From the NCBI GenBank assembly GCA_021809225.1, contig JAKBAL010000043.1, positions 1 to 9,824 on the forward strand: a DNA stretch of 9,824 bases. The letters are read 5' to 3'. Source of the stretch: Pseudomonadota bacterium. Its GTDB lineage: Bacteria > Pseudomonadota > Alphaproteobacteria > UBA9655. Position numbers and translations under genes: made by a program. Position 1 is the stretch's first letter, and each line of letters starts with the position of its first letter. This document shows, in pieces, positions 1 to 6,751 of the stretch. The notes beneath the pieces were generated by a model. That model was not told where the DNA came from and did no database searches. It saw only the letters and a list, made by a program, of their open reading frames with translations.

Positions 1-2
1 GA

Positions 3-1001
3 TCACTCAATATGATGAAGAGGGCCTCGCCATCCATGAAGGCGATCATAAGCAATGAGTCCCTTACGCAAAGCCCAATCTGCTATTTTTTGAAGCTGAG
101 GATCAAGGGTTGTACGAACCGTAAGGCCTCCTTGATAAAGGGATGCCTCTCCATGTTTGGAAATGAGGTTGCGACGTACTTCTTCGGCAAAATAATCAGC
201 CTTCACTACATGAGCTGGATCGGGTCGCCTGAGTTCAATAGGTTCTGCTTTAGCAGCAAGAGCTTCTTCGTGGGTAATGACTCTCTCTTCATACATGCGG
301 GAAATAACCCAGTCACGTCGAGCCTTAGCAGCCGCATAGTTTTGTTTTAGATTGTATCGACTTGGCGCCTTGGGAAGCCCAGCCAAAAACGCAGCTTCGG
401 CTATTGTCAGCTCATCTAAGGATTTATTAAAATAATTAAGAGCAGCGGCACCAACGCCATAGGAACCGGCGCCTAAATAAATCTCATTGATATAAATCTC
501 TAAGATTCGATCTTTACTCAACGCATTTTCAATACGAAAGGCGAGAATGGCTTCCTTAATCTTTCGTTCATAAGAAGCCTGGGTGGCAATGCTTGAAAGG
601 AGAAGATTCTTGGCGACTTGTTGGGTAATCGTAGAAGCTCCCATAGGACGTTTGTTTGTCCCTCTTTGAGCGAAATTAACAACTGCAGCTCTAATAATTC
701 CCGCATAATCAAGGCCAGAATGTTCATAAAAATTTTTATCTTCGGCAGCTAAAAATGTTTGTATTACACGACGTGGAATGGCTTCAATGGGAACAAAGAC
801 ACGCTTTTGCGTTGCGTATTCTGCAAAAAGACGTCCATCACTTGCATAGATACGGCTAACGACAGGAGGTTCATATTTTGCAAGTTGAGCATAATCAGGA
901 AGTCCTCGCCCAAAATAATACAAGACCATCAACGCTCCTATAGCCCCTGCTAGGCTGAACGTAAATAAGATGGTGAAAGTCCAGGTAAAGAAACGAAGCA
1001 T
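3..1001 (-). CDS. mrcA: Penicillin-binding protein 1A, ends after the transglycosylase domain
   Basis: Class A penicillin-binding proteins polymerise lipid II into glycan strands with an N-terminal family GT51 domain and cross-link them with a C-terminal transpeptidase domain, on the outer face of the inner membrane. Residues 8-29 form the membrane anchor. The transglycosylase follows, with the catalytic Glu87 in EDKNFYEH, GASTITQQ at 121-128 and EIYINEIYLG at 168-177. A stretch after about residue 285 (GGLTVRTTLDPQLQ) matches the linker that normally precedes the transpeptidase. The reading frame then meets TGA at bases 3-5, giving 332 residues against roughly 750-850 for the usual family member. 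No SxxK, SxN or KTG transpeptidase motif is present. The N terminus reads as complete, although there is no clear Shine-Dalgarno sequence. The gene may be a nonsense or frameshift pseudogene, a sequence error, or a real monofunctional glycosyltransferase. Family assignment is secure; functional state is not. Confidence 0.88.
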   Translation of the reverse strand: MLRFFTWTFTILFTFSLAGAIGALMVLYYFGRGLPDYAQLAKYEPPVVSRIYASDGRLFAEYATQKRVFVPIEAIPRRVIQTFLAAEDKNFYEHSGLDYAGIIRAAVVNFAQRGTNKRPMGASTITQQVAKNLLLSSIATQASYERKIKEAILAFRIENALSKDRILEIYINEIYLGAGSYGVGAAALNYFNKSLDELTIAEAAFLAGLPKAPSRYNLKQNYAAAKARRDWVISRMYEERVITHEEALAAKAEPIELRRPDPAHVVKADYFAEEVRRNLISKHGEASLYQGGLTVRTTLDPQLQKIADWALRKGLIAYDRLHGWRGPLHHIE

Positions 1002-1224
1002 TGCTAATATAATTCATCTAGATTTTCGTTACTTTGACGAGAGATGGGATGTGGGTCAATAGAAATCTATCACATGCACGCATCTTTTTCCTGTTAAAGC
1101 AGAAAAACTTCTCTCTTGCCTAACCGAAAGAACTCTTTTACAAGTCTTTTACGTTGTACTTCCCGTTCTTAGTGCTGGAATAATTTTAGACATCTGATTA
1201 CTATTCAACTTAGAGAAAAATGGA
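1002..1224. other. Divergent intergenic region between the PBP1A gene and the phosphatase operon
   Basis: These 223 bases separate two genes transcribed away from each other, so they should hold both promoters. I see no ORF, strong hairpin or direct repeat. The best plus-strand promoter candidate is TTGTAC at 1154-1159 with AATAAT at 1179-1184, preceded by TGG. The 19-base spacing makes it weak. On the minus side only an AT-rich TATATT close to the PBP start is visible, without a convincing -35 box. Confidence 0.5.
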
Positions 1225-2094
1225 ATGAAAAAAAGTTTAAAGAAAAAAGGTATCCTAATTTGTGGAGGTCTCACTTTTTTCGTAGCCGTCTTCTTATATT
1301 TATCTTTTGATACTTTTTATGTAAGTGGTAATTTTCGCACTACCCAAGACCCCATTTCATCAACCCAACATGTAAATTTAATCGGACTCAGGGAACTTCG
1401 AGCTTCAGGTTCGGCACCTATTCGCTTTTCAGAACTCCAAAAAAGGACCAGCCATATTAAAGAACCTAAAATTATAGTCGATGGAATGGCGGAACTCCAC
1501 GGTTTTATAAAAGGTATTCCAACAACTTTTTTTGCTTATCAGCGCAAATCTCCAAATTTGAAACATGTTCTTAGACGGTGGATTTTCACGGGGACGTCAC
1601 AAGTGCGCCCTGATCTGGTTATGACTGAAGAAGAGGAAGCAAAAAAATATGGATTCAGCTATAAAAAACTTACCATTGGAAGTAAATTTATCGCCCCTGA
1701 TAAGGATATTGATGAAATAATGGATTTTTATGAAAATTTGCCTCAGAATGCTTGGCTTCATTTTCATTGCGCACAAGGAAAGGGGCGTACATCTATGCTT
1801 CTTGTGTTACTAGACATTGTGAAAAACGCTCCAAAGGTATCGCTTGAAGATATTGTTAAACGACATCATGTCCTTGGGTCAGAAAATTTAATGATTATAG
1901 ACGCTTGGAAAAAAGGGAGCTACACGAAGAAACAGCTTGAAGAACGGAAGGAATTCCTAATGAAATTTTATTCTTTTATCTGCCAAAAAAAAGCTGGAGA
2001 AATTCAACGCTGGTCTGATTGGAACCACAAATGGAAATTAGAACATCAGGCAAAGGCTTCAACTGCTGCACTCTTAGGGGAGCATTTAAAATAA
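1225..2094 (+). CDS. Membrane-anchored PTP-like phytase family phosphatase P1 (type A)
   Basis: The 289-residue protein is a predicted cysteine phosphatase. A Lys-rich N terminus (MKKSLKKK) and a hydrophobic segment at about 9-28 with no clear signal peptidase site suggest an anchor with the rest outside the inner membrane. The family landmarks appear in order: ASG with RF at 60-68, VDGMAELHGF at 85-94 resembling the family's DLRxExHGF, WLHFHC with the active loop HCAQGKGR (Cys182, Arg188), DIVKNAP at 197-203, and a C-terminal FYSFICQ...QRWSDW. This matches PTP-like myo-inositol phosphatases such as Selenomonas PhyA. Counting 29 residues back from Cys182, the spacing I recall in that enzyme, gives Ser153 instead of the general-acid Asp; Asp159 is nearby. 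It is the first of four tandem paralogues and is about 62% identical to P3 by hand count. Its TAA overlaps the next ATG. Substrate unknown; fold assignment is firm, activity is not. Confidence 0.85.
   Translation: MKKSLKKKGILICGGLTFFVAVFLYLSFDTFYVSGNFRTTQDPISSTQHVNLIGLRELRASGSAPIRFSELQKRTSHIKEPKIIVDGMAELHGFIKGIPTTFFAYQRKSPNLKHVLRRWIFTGTSQVRPDLVMTEEEEAKKYGFSYKKLTIGSKFIAPDKDIDEIMDFYENLPQNAWLHFHCAQGKGRTSMLLVLLDIVKNAPKVSLEDIVKRHHVLGSENLMIIDAWKKGSYTKKQLEERKEFLMKFYSFICQKKAGEIQRWSDWNHKWKLEHQAKASTAALLGEHLK
2076..2082 (+). promoter_or_regulatory. Ribosome binding site for P2
   Basis: AGGGGAG lies 11 bases before the ATG at 2094, inside the end of P1. It supports 2094 as the start of P2 rather than the in-frame ATG at 2019, which would add 25 residues read through P1 in another frame. 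The chosen start also gives P2 the same anchor layout as its paralogues. Confidence 0.65.
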
Positions 2095-2921
2095 TGGTTC
2101 GCACATTTTTAAGAAGAAAAAGTATTCTTGTAGGAGGAGGAATCGGAGTATTTGCGGGTCTTATTATATTTATCCTCTGTAATGCTTATTTTGGGGATGA
2201 GTTCCACACGATGCAAGATAAAATTTCTCCATCTGAGAAAGTCGATTTGACTGGAATGCGACAAATCCAAGCTTCTGGAGGAAGTCTTCCCCGTTTCCCA
2301 GCTCTTAAAATAAGACTGAATTCTACCAATGTAGATAAAATTATTGTTGTGAATGCTGAGTCTGATCCAATGGACTATGTTAGGGGTATTCCCATAACCC
2401 TCCTCGGGTATAGAGACAAACTTCCGGAATGGAAGCATTATATTCGACGACTCATATTTACAGGCTCTTTTGAAATTCCTTCTGATCTTTTTACTACTGA
2501 AGCTGAAGAAGCGAAAAAATACGGATTTGATTATCAAAATATCATTATTAGAAGTCGATTTAACACACCCGATAAAAATATTGATACCTTTGTAACATTT
2601 TTAGATAATTTACCACAAAATGCCTGGATTCATTTTCATTGCCATCATGGAAGAGGACGAACGACATTGATGCTCGTTATGTTAGATATTATAAAAAATG
2701 CCCCCCAAGTTGCATTAAAAGATATTATAAAGCGGCAACATTTTATTGGATTTGTTGATTTATTTAATACGACGGTTTGGAAAAAGGGAAGCTATACGAA
2801 AGAAATGCTTGAAGATCGAAAAAAGTTTATTGAACAATTTTATATCTTCGTTTGTCAGCGGAAAGCGGGCGGAATTCAGCGTTGGTCTGAATGGAAGCAG
2901 ATGCAGAAAAAAGAGATATGA
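2094..2921 (+). CDS. Membrane-anchored PTP-like phytase family phosphatase P2 (type B)
   Basis: This 275-residue paralogue of P1 has a basic N terminus (MVRTFLRRK) and a hydrophobic anchor at about 11-30. The active loop is HCHHGRGR with Cys183 and Arg189, followed by TT as in many PTP-like phytases. KNAPQV at 201-206 and the C-terminal FVCQRKAGG and QRWSEW are conserved. The position expected for the general acid is Ser154, with Asp160 six residues on. Unlike P1 and P3, the segment equivalent to DGxxExHG reads VVNAES...DYVRGIP, so an acidic residue and the His are lost. P4 shares this change, which defines type B. The ATG overlaps the P1 stop as TAATG and its TGA overlaps the P3 start, so translation is probably coupled. 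The 3' end is nearly identical to that of P4. It may dephosphorylate an inositol phosphate or phosphoinositide, or only bind one. Confidence 0.85.
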   Translation: MVRTFLRRKSILVGGGIGVFAGLIIFILCNAYFGDEFHTMQDKISPSEKVDLTGMRQIQASGGSLPRFPALKIRLNSTNVDKIIVVNAESDPMDYVRGIPITLLGYRDKLPEWKHYIRRLIFTGSFEIPSDLFTTEAEEAKKYGFDYQNIIIRSRFNTPDKNIDTFVTFLDNLPQNAWIHFHCHHGRGRTTLMLVMLDIIKNAPQVALKDIIKRQHFIGFVDLFNTTVWKKGSYTKEMLEDRKKFIEQFYIFVCQRKAGGIQRWSEWKQMQKKEI

Positions 2922-3769
2922 TGAAAATCCTAAGACCAAGAAACCTTCTTATCGTAGGAGGTCTCTTCTCTCTTATTGGCTTTATGTTGTTCTTATTCTT
3001 TGAGGCATTTTTCAGTGGAAATTTTCGTACTACCCAAGATAGGATCTGGTCAACTCAAAATATTAATTTGACAGGATTAAGAGAGCTTAAGGCTTCTGGG
3101 GGAACATCCGTCCGTTTCCCTGATCTTAAAAGAAAACTTAGCCATGTTAAAGATCATATTATGATTGTTGATGGCATAACGGAATTTCATGGGTATGTAA
3201 AAGGCATTCCAACAACTTTTTTTGCCTACCAGAACCCCAATCCCCACTGGAAATATTACATTAGGCGATGGGTATTCACAGGGACAGCAAAAGTACGGCC
3301 TGATCTTGTCGTATCTGAATCAGAAGAAGCGAAAAAAAATGGTTTTTCATATGCCTACCTTAAGGTGGGAAGTAAATTCATTTCATCAGATGAAACGATT
3401 GATCAAATCGTGACGTTATTTGATAGCTTACCCCAAAACACTTGGGTTCACTTCCATTGTCATTACGGTAAGGGAAGAACGTCCATGATGCTGGTCATGT
3501 ATGACATTATGAAAAATGCACCAAGAGTTTCATTGAATGATATTGTTAGACGTCAACACGTCTTGGGATCAGAAGATTTGTTGAACACTGTTGTTTGGAA
3601 AAAAGGAAGTTATACAAAAGATCAGCTTAAAGAACGTGCAATGTTTATTTCAGCATTTTATACGTTTGTTTGCCAGCGAAAAACAGGGGGAACTCAACGT
3701 TGGTCCGACTGGTATACGTTACGAAAAACGCAACACTTCTTACCAACAATTATCCCCCCTTCGCCTTAA
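2918..3769 (+). CDS. Membrane-anchored PTP-like phytase family phosphatase P3 (type A)
   Basis: This 283-residue paralogue is closest to P1. I chose the ATG at 2918, which overlaps the P2 stop as ATGA. The ATG directly after it, at 2921, is equally possible, and the in-frame ATG at 2891 would add nine charged residues ahead of the anchor. The hydrophobic anchor spans about 10-30. The active loop is HCHYGKGR (Cys181, Arg187). The type A segment VDGITEFHGY is present, followed by GIPTTFFAYQ, which is identical to P1. Ser152 occupies the expected general-acid position and Asp158 is invariant among the four. VCQRKTGG and QRWSDW close the domain, followed by an 18-residue tail ending in prolines. 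The strong likeness to P1 across an intervening P2 is the main sign that a gene pair was duplicated. Confidence 0.85.
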   Translation: MMKILRPRNLLIVGGLFSLIGFMLFLFFEAFFSGNFRTTQDRIWSTQNINLTGLRELKASGGTSVRFPDLKRKLSHVKDHIMIVDGITEFHGYVKGIPTTFFAYQNPNPHWKYYIRRWVFTGTAKVRPDLVVSESEEAKKNGFSYAYLKVGSKFISSDETIDQIVTLFDSLPQNTWVHFHCHYGKGRTSMMLVMYDIMKNAPRVSLNDIVRRQHVLGSEDLLNTVVWKKGSYTKDQLKERAMFISAFYTFVCQRKTGGTQRWSDWYTLRKTQHFLPTIIPPSP

Positions 3770-3774
3770 AAGTT

Positions 3775-3778
3775 AGGA
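3775..3778 (+). promoter_or_regulatory. Ribosome binding site for P4
   Basis: AGGA sits nine bases before the ATG at 3788, in the 18-base gap after P3. P4 therefore has its own initiation signal, unlike P2 and P3, whose starts overlap the preceding stop. Confidence 0.5.
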
Positions 3779-3787
3779 AAAAAAAGT

Positions 3788-4630
3788 ATGTTCAAAGGTT
3801 CCAAGAAAAAATACGTCCTGGCAATAGGCATCTTAAGTTTATTAATCGGCCTTATCTGTCTTGTGTTTATAGAGGCCCACCAAATGCAAGATATCCGAAC
3901 GATGCAGGATGAAATTCACTCTACGGAAAAGGTTGATTTGACAGGACTTAGAGACATTCGAGCATCTGGTGGCAACCTCCCTCGCTTTCCAACACTTGCG
4001 AAGAGATTCAGCCATCTAAAAGAAAATATAATCATTGTTAATGCTGAGTCTAAGTTAACAGGATATATTAAAGGACTTCCCGTAACCCTGTTCGGGTATA
4101 AAAACCCAAGCCCAGAGTTGAGGCATTATATACGTCGTCTTGTTTTTACAGGTACGTTTAGGGAGAGCCCTGATGCCGTCTCTTCTGGGGCTCAAGAAGC
4201 TAAGAAACATGGTTTTACTTATAAAAATCTTGTTATTGGAAGCAGGTATAGTGCACCCGATCAAAACATTGACAACATCGTAACCTTTTTTGACAAGTAT
4301 GCACAAAATTCTTGGATTCATTTTCATTGTAGCCATGGGAAAGGGCGGACATCCATGCTTCTTGCGATGTTGGATATTATGAAAAATGCTCCTCATGTAA
4401 AATTAAAAGATATTTTTAGACGTCAGTATCTCTTAAAATCAATTGATTTAACGGATATGACCCGTTGGCTCAAGGGAGGATACACAAGCGAAATGCTTGA
4501 AAATCGAAAAAAATTTATTGAAGATTTTTATACTTTTATTTGTCAGCGGAAAGCGGGCGGAATTCAGAGTTGGTCTGAATGGCGCAAAGCCTCAACTCAA
4601 CCAGGGGCGAAGATTAATATTGCCAATTAA
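3788..4630 (+). CDS. Membrane-anchored PTP-like phytase family phosphatase P4 (type B)
   Basis: The last gene of the array encodes 280 residues: a basic start (MFKGSKKK), an anchor at about 9-29, and the phosphatase domain with HCSHGKGR (Cys181, Arg187). It carries the type B segment IVNAES...GYIKGLP, about 59% identity to P2 by hand count over 230 residues against 51-54% for mixed-type pairs. Ser152 stands where the general-acid Asp is expected, with Asp158 nearby. The otherwise shared NLPQN before the active loop is KYAQN here, and WKKGSYT has become WLKGGYT, so this copy is the most diverged in the C-terminal half apart from the converted 3' end. It ends 30 bases from the convergent ligA stop. 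The gap holds only a short AAGCTT palindrome and no clear terminator. Confidence 0.85.
   Translation: MFKGSKKKYVLAIGILSLLIGLICLVFIEAHQMQDIRTMQDEIHSTEKVDLTGLRDIRASGGNLPRFPTLAKRFSHLKENIIIVNAESKLTGYIKGLPVTLFGYKNPSPELRHYIRRLVFTGTFRESPDAVSSGAQEAKKHGFTYKNLVIGSRYSAPDQNIDNIVTFFDKYAQNSWIHFHCSHGKGRTSMLLAMLDIMKNAPHVKLKDIFRRQYLLKSIDLTDMTRWLKGGYTSEMLENRKKFIEDFYTFICQRKAGGIQSWSEWRKASTQPGAKINIAN
4490..4582 (+). repeat. 93-base near-identical segment shared by P4 and P2
   Basis: Bases 4490-4582 in P4 match 2802-2894 in P2 at 84 of 93 positions by eye. The last 44 bases (4539-4582 and 2851-2894) differ at one position. The segment codes for the FYxFxCQRKAGG and WSEW end of the domain. This likeness is far above that of the rest of the two genes, so it marks recent exchange or unusually strong constraint. 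Confidence 0.7.
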
Positions 4631-4660
4631 AAAGAAAATTAAGCTTGTTGTTTTGAAATA

Positions 4661-6751
4661 TCATTCAACTAACTTTAACCACTCCTCCTCAGAAAGAATT
4701 GTAACGCCCAATTCTTTTGCAGCCTTGGCTTTTGAACCCGCGTCCGCTCCCACCACGACATAATCTGTTTTGGATGAAACAGAACTAGAAACCTTGGCTC
4801 CTAAGGCTTCCGCACGAACCTTTGCTTCAGATCGCGTCATGTGTTCCAGAGCTCCTGTAAACACAATCGTTTTACGAGAAAACGGACTTGAACCCACCTG
4901 AAGAGGTTTTTCATCTAAAACCGTTATCTCACTTAAAAGCTCAAGCAAAACAGTAAGGTTGTGAGGCTCATCAAAAAAAGCAATCAAGTCTATGGACACA
5001 CTGGGGCCAATTCCATCGATAGAAAGAAGGTCTGTGTAAGCTTCACCCGTCGGATCTTTCGCTGCAATCATAGCCTCTTTCCACGCGCTGTAAGAGATAT
5101 AATGGCGCGCGAGAAGCTTAGCTGTTGCTTGCCCGACTTGAGGAATACCAAGGGCATAGATAAAACGTTGGAGAGGAATTCTTCGCCTAGCTTCAATCGC
5201 TTTGAATAAATTTTGAGCTGAAAGATCTCCCCACCCTTCTCGATTACGCAAGGGCGTAAGGCTTTGCCGATCCCGCATCTCTAAAGTAAAGATATCTGCA
5301 GGTGACTTGATCAGTCCTTCCTTATAAAAAGCGTCCACATGCTTGGAGCCAAATCCATCAATATCAAAAGCATCCCTTGAAACAAAATGACGAAGTCGCA
5401 GAGCCGCTTGGGCTGTACATATAAGCCCTCCGATGCACTTTCTGGCGACTTCTCCGGGTAAGCGAATGGCGTGTGAACCGCATACAGGGCAGATATGAGG
5501 AAAATCAAAAGGTTTTGAGTCTTTTGGTCTTTTATCCAAAAGAACACTCACAACTTGAGGGATGACATCCCCCGCCCGTTGAATGATGACCGTGTCTCCT
5601 ACGCGAACGTCTTTTCGAGCAATTTCATCTTCATTATGAAGGCTTGCTCTTGCAACGACGACTCCCCCCACTGTGATGGGCTCAAGAACAGCAACAGGAG
5701 TGAGAGCTCCCGTTCGCCCAACTTGGATCAGAATATCATTGAGATGGGTTTGTGCTTTTTCAGCAGGGAACTTATGAGCAAGCGCCCACCGTGGCGCGCG
5801 CGTTGAATACCCCATTCGATTTTGCCACTCAATATTGTTAACTTTATAGACAATCCCATCGATGTCGTAGGGAAGAGTCGCTCTTTTAGCTTCGAGATCA
5901 CGGTAATAGGTTAGAACCTCTTCCACGTTTTTACACAGTCGGGCCAAAGGATTAACGACGAATCCCCACCCCTTTAGTTTCTCTAGAAATTCCCAATGGG
6001 TTGTGACATGAAAAGGCGCATAATCATCGCAGGCATACGCAAAAAACTTGAGAGGACGGCTTGCTGTTACCTGAGGATCAAGCTGGCGCACCGATCCTGC
6101 GGCCGTATTGCGAGGGTTAATAAAAAGAGGGAGGTTTTGGGCCTGCCTTTCCTCATTCATGACCATGAAATCTTCATGACGCATATAAACTTCTCCCCGA
6201 ATTTCGGTGGCAGGGGGAAAGTCTTGGGCGTTTATAGAACGGGGGATATCCTTAAGTGTTTTCAGGTTGGCTGTAATGTCCTCTCCCTCCGTCCCATCTC
6301 CTCGCGTTGCACCAAGAATGAATCGGCCTTTCTGATATTCTAGCGTTGCGGAAAGGCCATCAATTTTGGGCTCAGCAACAATTTCAATGGGTGTTTCTGG
6401 AGAAAGGCCTAAAAATCGCCGTATACGATCCATAAAGTCGTAAATATCTTGATCCTCAAACCCATTATCCAAAGACAAAACAGGTTTGCGGTGTTTTACC
6501 TTTTTAAAGGGCCCCACGAGAGGAGAACCAACCCTTAAGTTGGGGCTATCTTCTCGAATGAGGTGGGGAAAGCGTTTTTCAATGGCTTCATTTCGTGAAC
6601 GGAGCGAATCATACTCCGCATCACTGAGTTCGGGTTGATCTTCGAGATAATAGAGACGATCATGCTGTGCAATAAGATTTGCAAGCCTTTTGAGCTCTTC
6701 CTTGGCCTCTGCTTCCGCTATTTTTTCAATTGGCAGTTGGCTTGTTTCCAT
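4661..6751 (-). CDS. ligA: NAD-dependent DNA ligase LigA
   Basis: LigA seals single-strand nicks during replication and repair using NAD+ as the adenylate donor. The 696-residue protein has the full family length and order. Domain Ia is at about 10-70, with YYxxxxPxxSDAEYD-like spacing. The adenylation domain carries the nucleophile Lys129 in KIDG. The OB fold contains VGRTG at 344-348. A zinc finger uses Cys421, Cys424, Cys439 and Cys445, helix-hairpin-helix repeats span about 455-600, and a BRCT domain runs from about 624 to the end. The start overlaps the recN stop as TAATG and has a strong GGGAGG six bases upstream, so the two genes are probably cotranscribed and translationally coupled. 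The GLICTAQAALRLRHFVSRDAFDIDGFG region reads as alphaproteobacterial. The stop is TGA. No missing domain or broken motif is visible. Confidence 0.98.
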   Translation of the reverse strand: METSQLPIEKIAEAEAKEELKRLANLIAQHDRLYYLEDQPELSDAEYDSLRSRNEAIEKRFPHLIREDSPNLRVGSPLVGPFKKVKHRKPVLSLDNGFEDQDIYDFMDRIRRFLGLSPETPIEIVAEPKIDGLSATLEYQKGRFILGATRGDGTEGEDITANLKTLKDIPRSINAQDFPPATEIRGEVYMRHEDFMVMNEERQAQNLPLFINPRNTAAGSVRQLDPQVTASRPLKFFAYACDDYAPFHVTTHWEFLEKLKGWGFVVNPLARLCKNVEEVLTYYRDLEAKRATLPYDIDGIVYKVNNIEWQNRMGYSTRAPRWALAHKFPAEKAQTHLNDILIQVGRTGALTPVAVLEPITVGGVVVARASLHNEDEIARKDVRVGDTVIIQRAGDVIPQVVSVLLDKRPKDSKPFDFPHICPVCGSHAIRLPGEVARKCIGGLICTAQAALRLRHFVSRDAFDIDGFGSKHVDAFYKEGLIKSPADIFTLEMRDRQSLTPLRNREGWGDLSAQNLFKAIEARRRIPLQRFIYALGIPQVGQATAKLLARHYISYSAWKEAMIAAKDPTGEAYTDLLSIDGIGPSVSIDLIAFFDEPHNLTVLLELLSEITVLDEKPLQVGSSPFSRKTIVFTGALEHMTRSEAKVRAEALGAKVSSSVSSKTDYVVVGADAGSKAKAAKELGVTILSEEEWLKLVE

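Noticed and set aside
3..5. TGA as a recoded tryptophan codon continuing the PBP1A frame
   Set aside because: Tryptophan is read from TGG throughout the window, and TGA closes ligA and P2 exactly where those proteins should end.
2019..2093. Upstream start for P2 adding 25 residues
   Set aside because: It lies within P1 in another frame, would put a polar extension before the membrane anchor, and the Shine-Dalgarno plus TAATG overlap favour 2094.
2109..2537. 142-codon minus-strand ORF opposite P2
   Set aside because: It is antisense to a clearly conserved phosphatase domain and has no family likeness; a similar shadow occurs opposite P4.
4631..4660. Bidirectional terminator between P4 and ligA
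   Set aside because: The only symmetry is the 6-base palindrome AAGCTT, without a GC-rich stem followed by a T tract.
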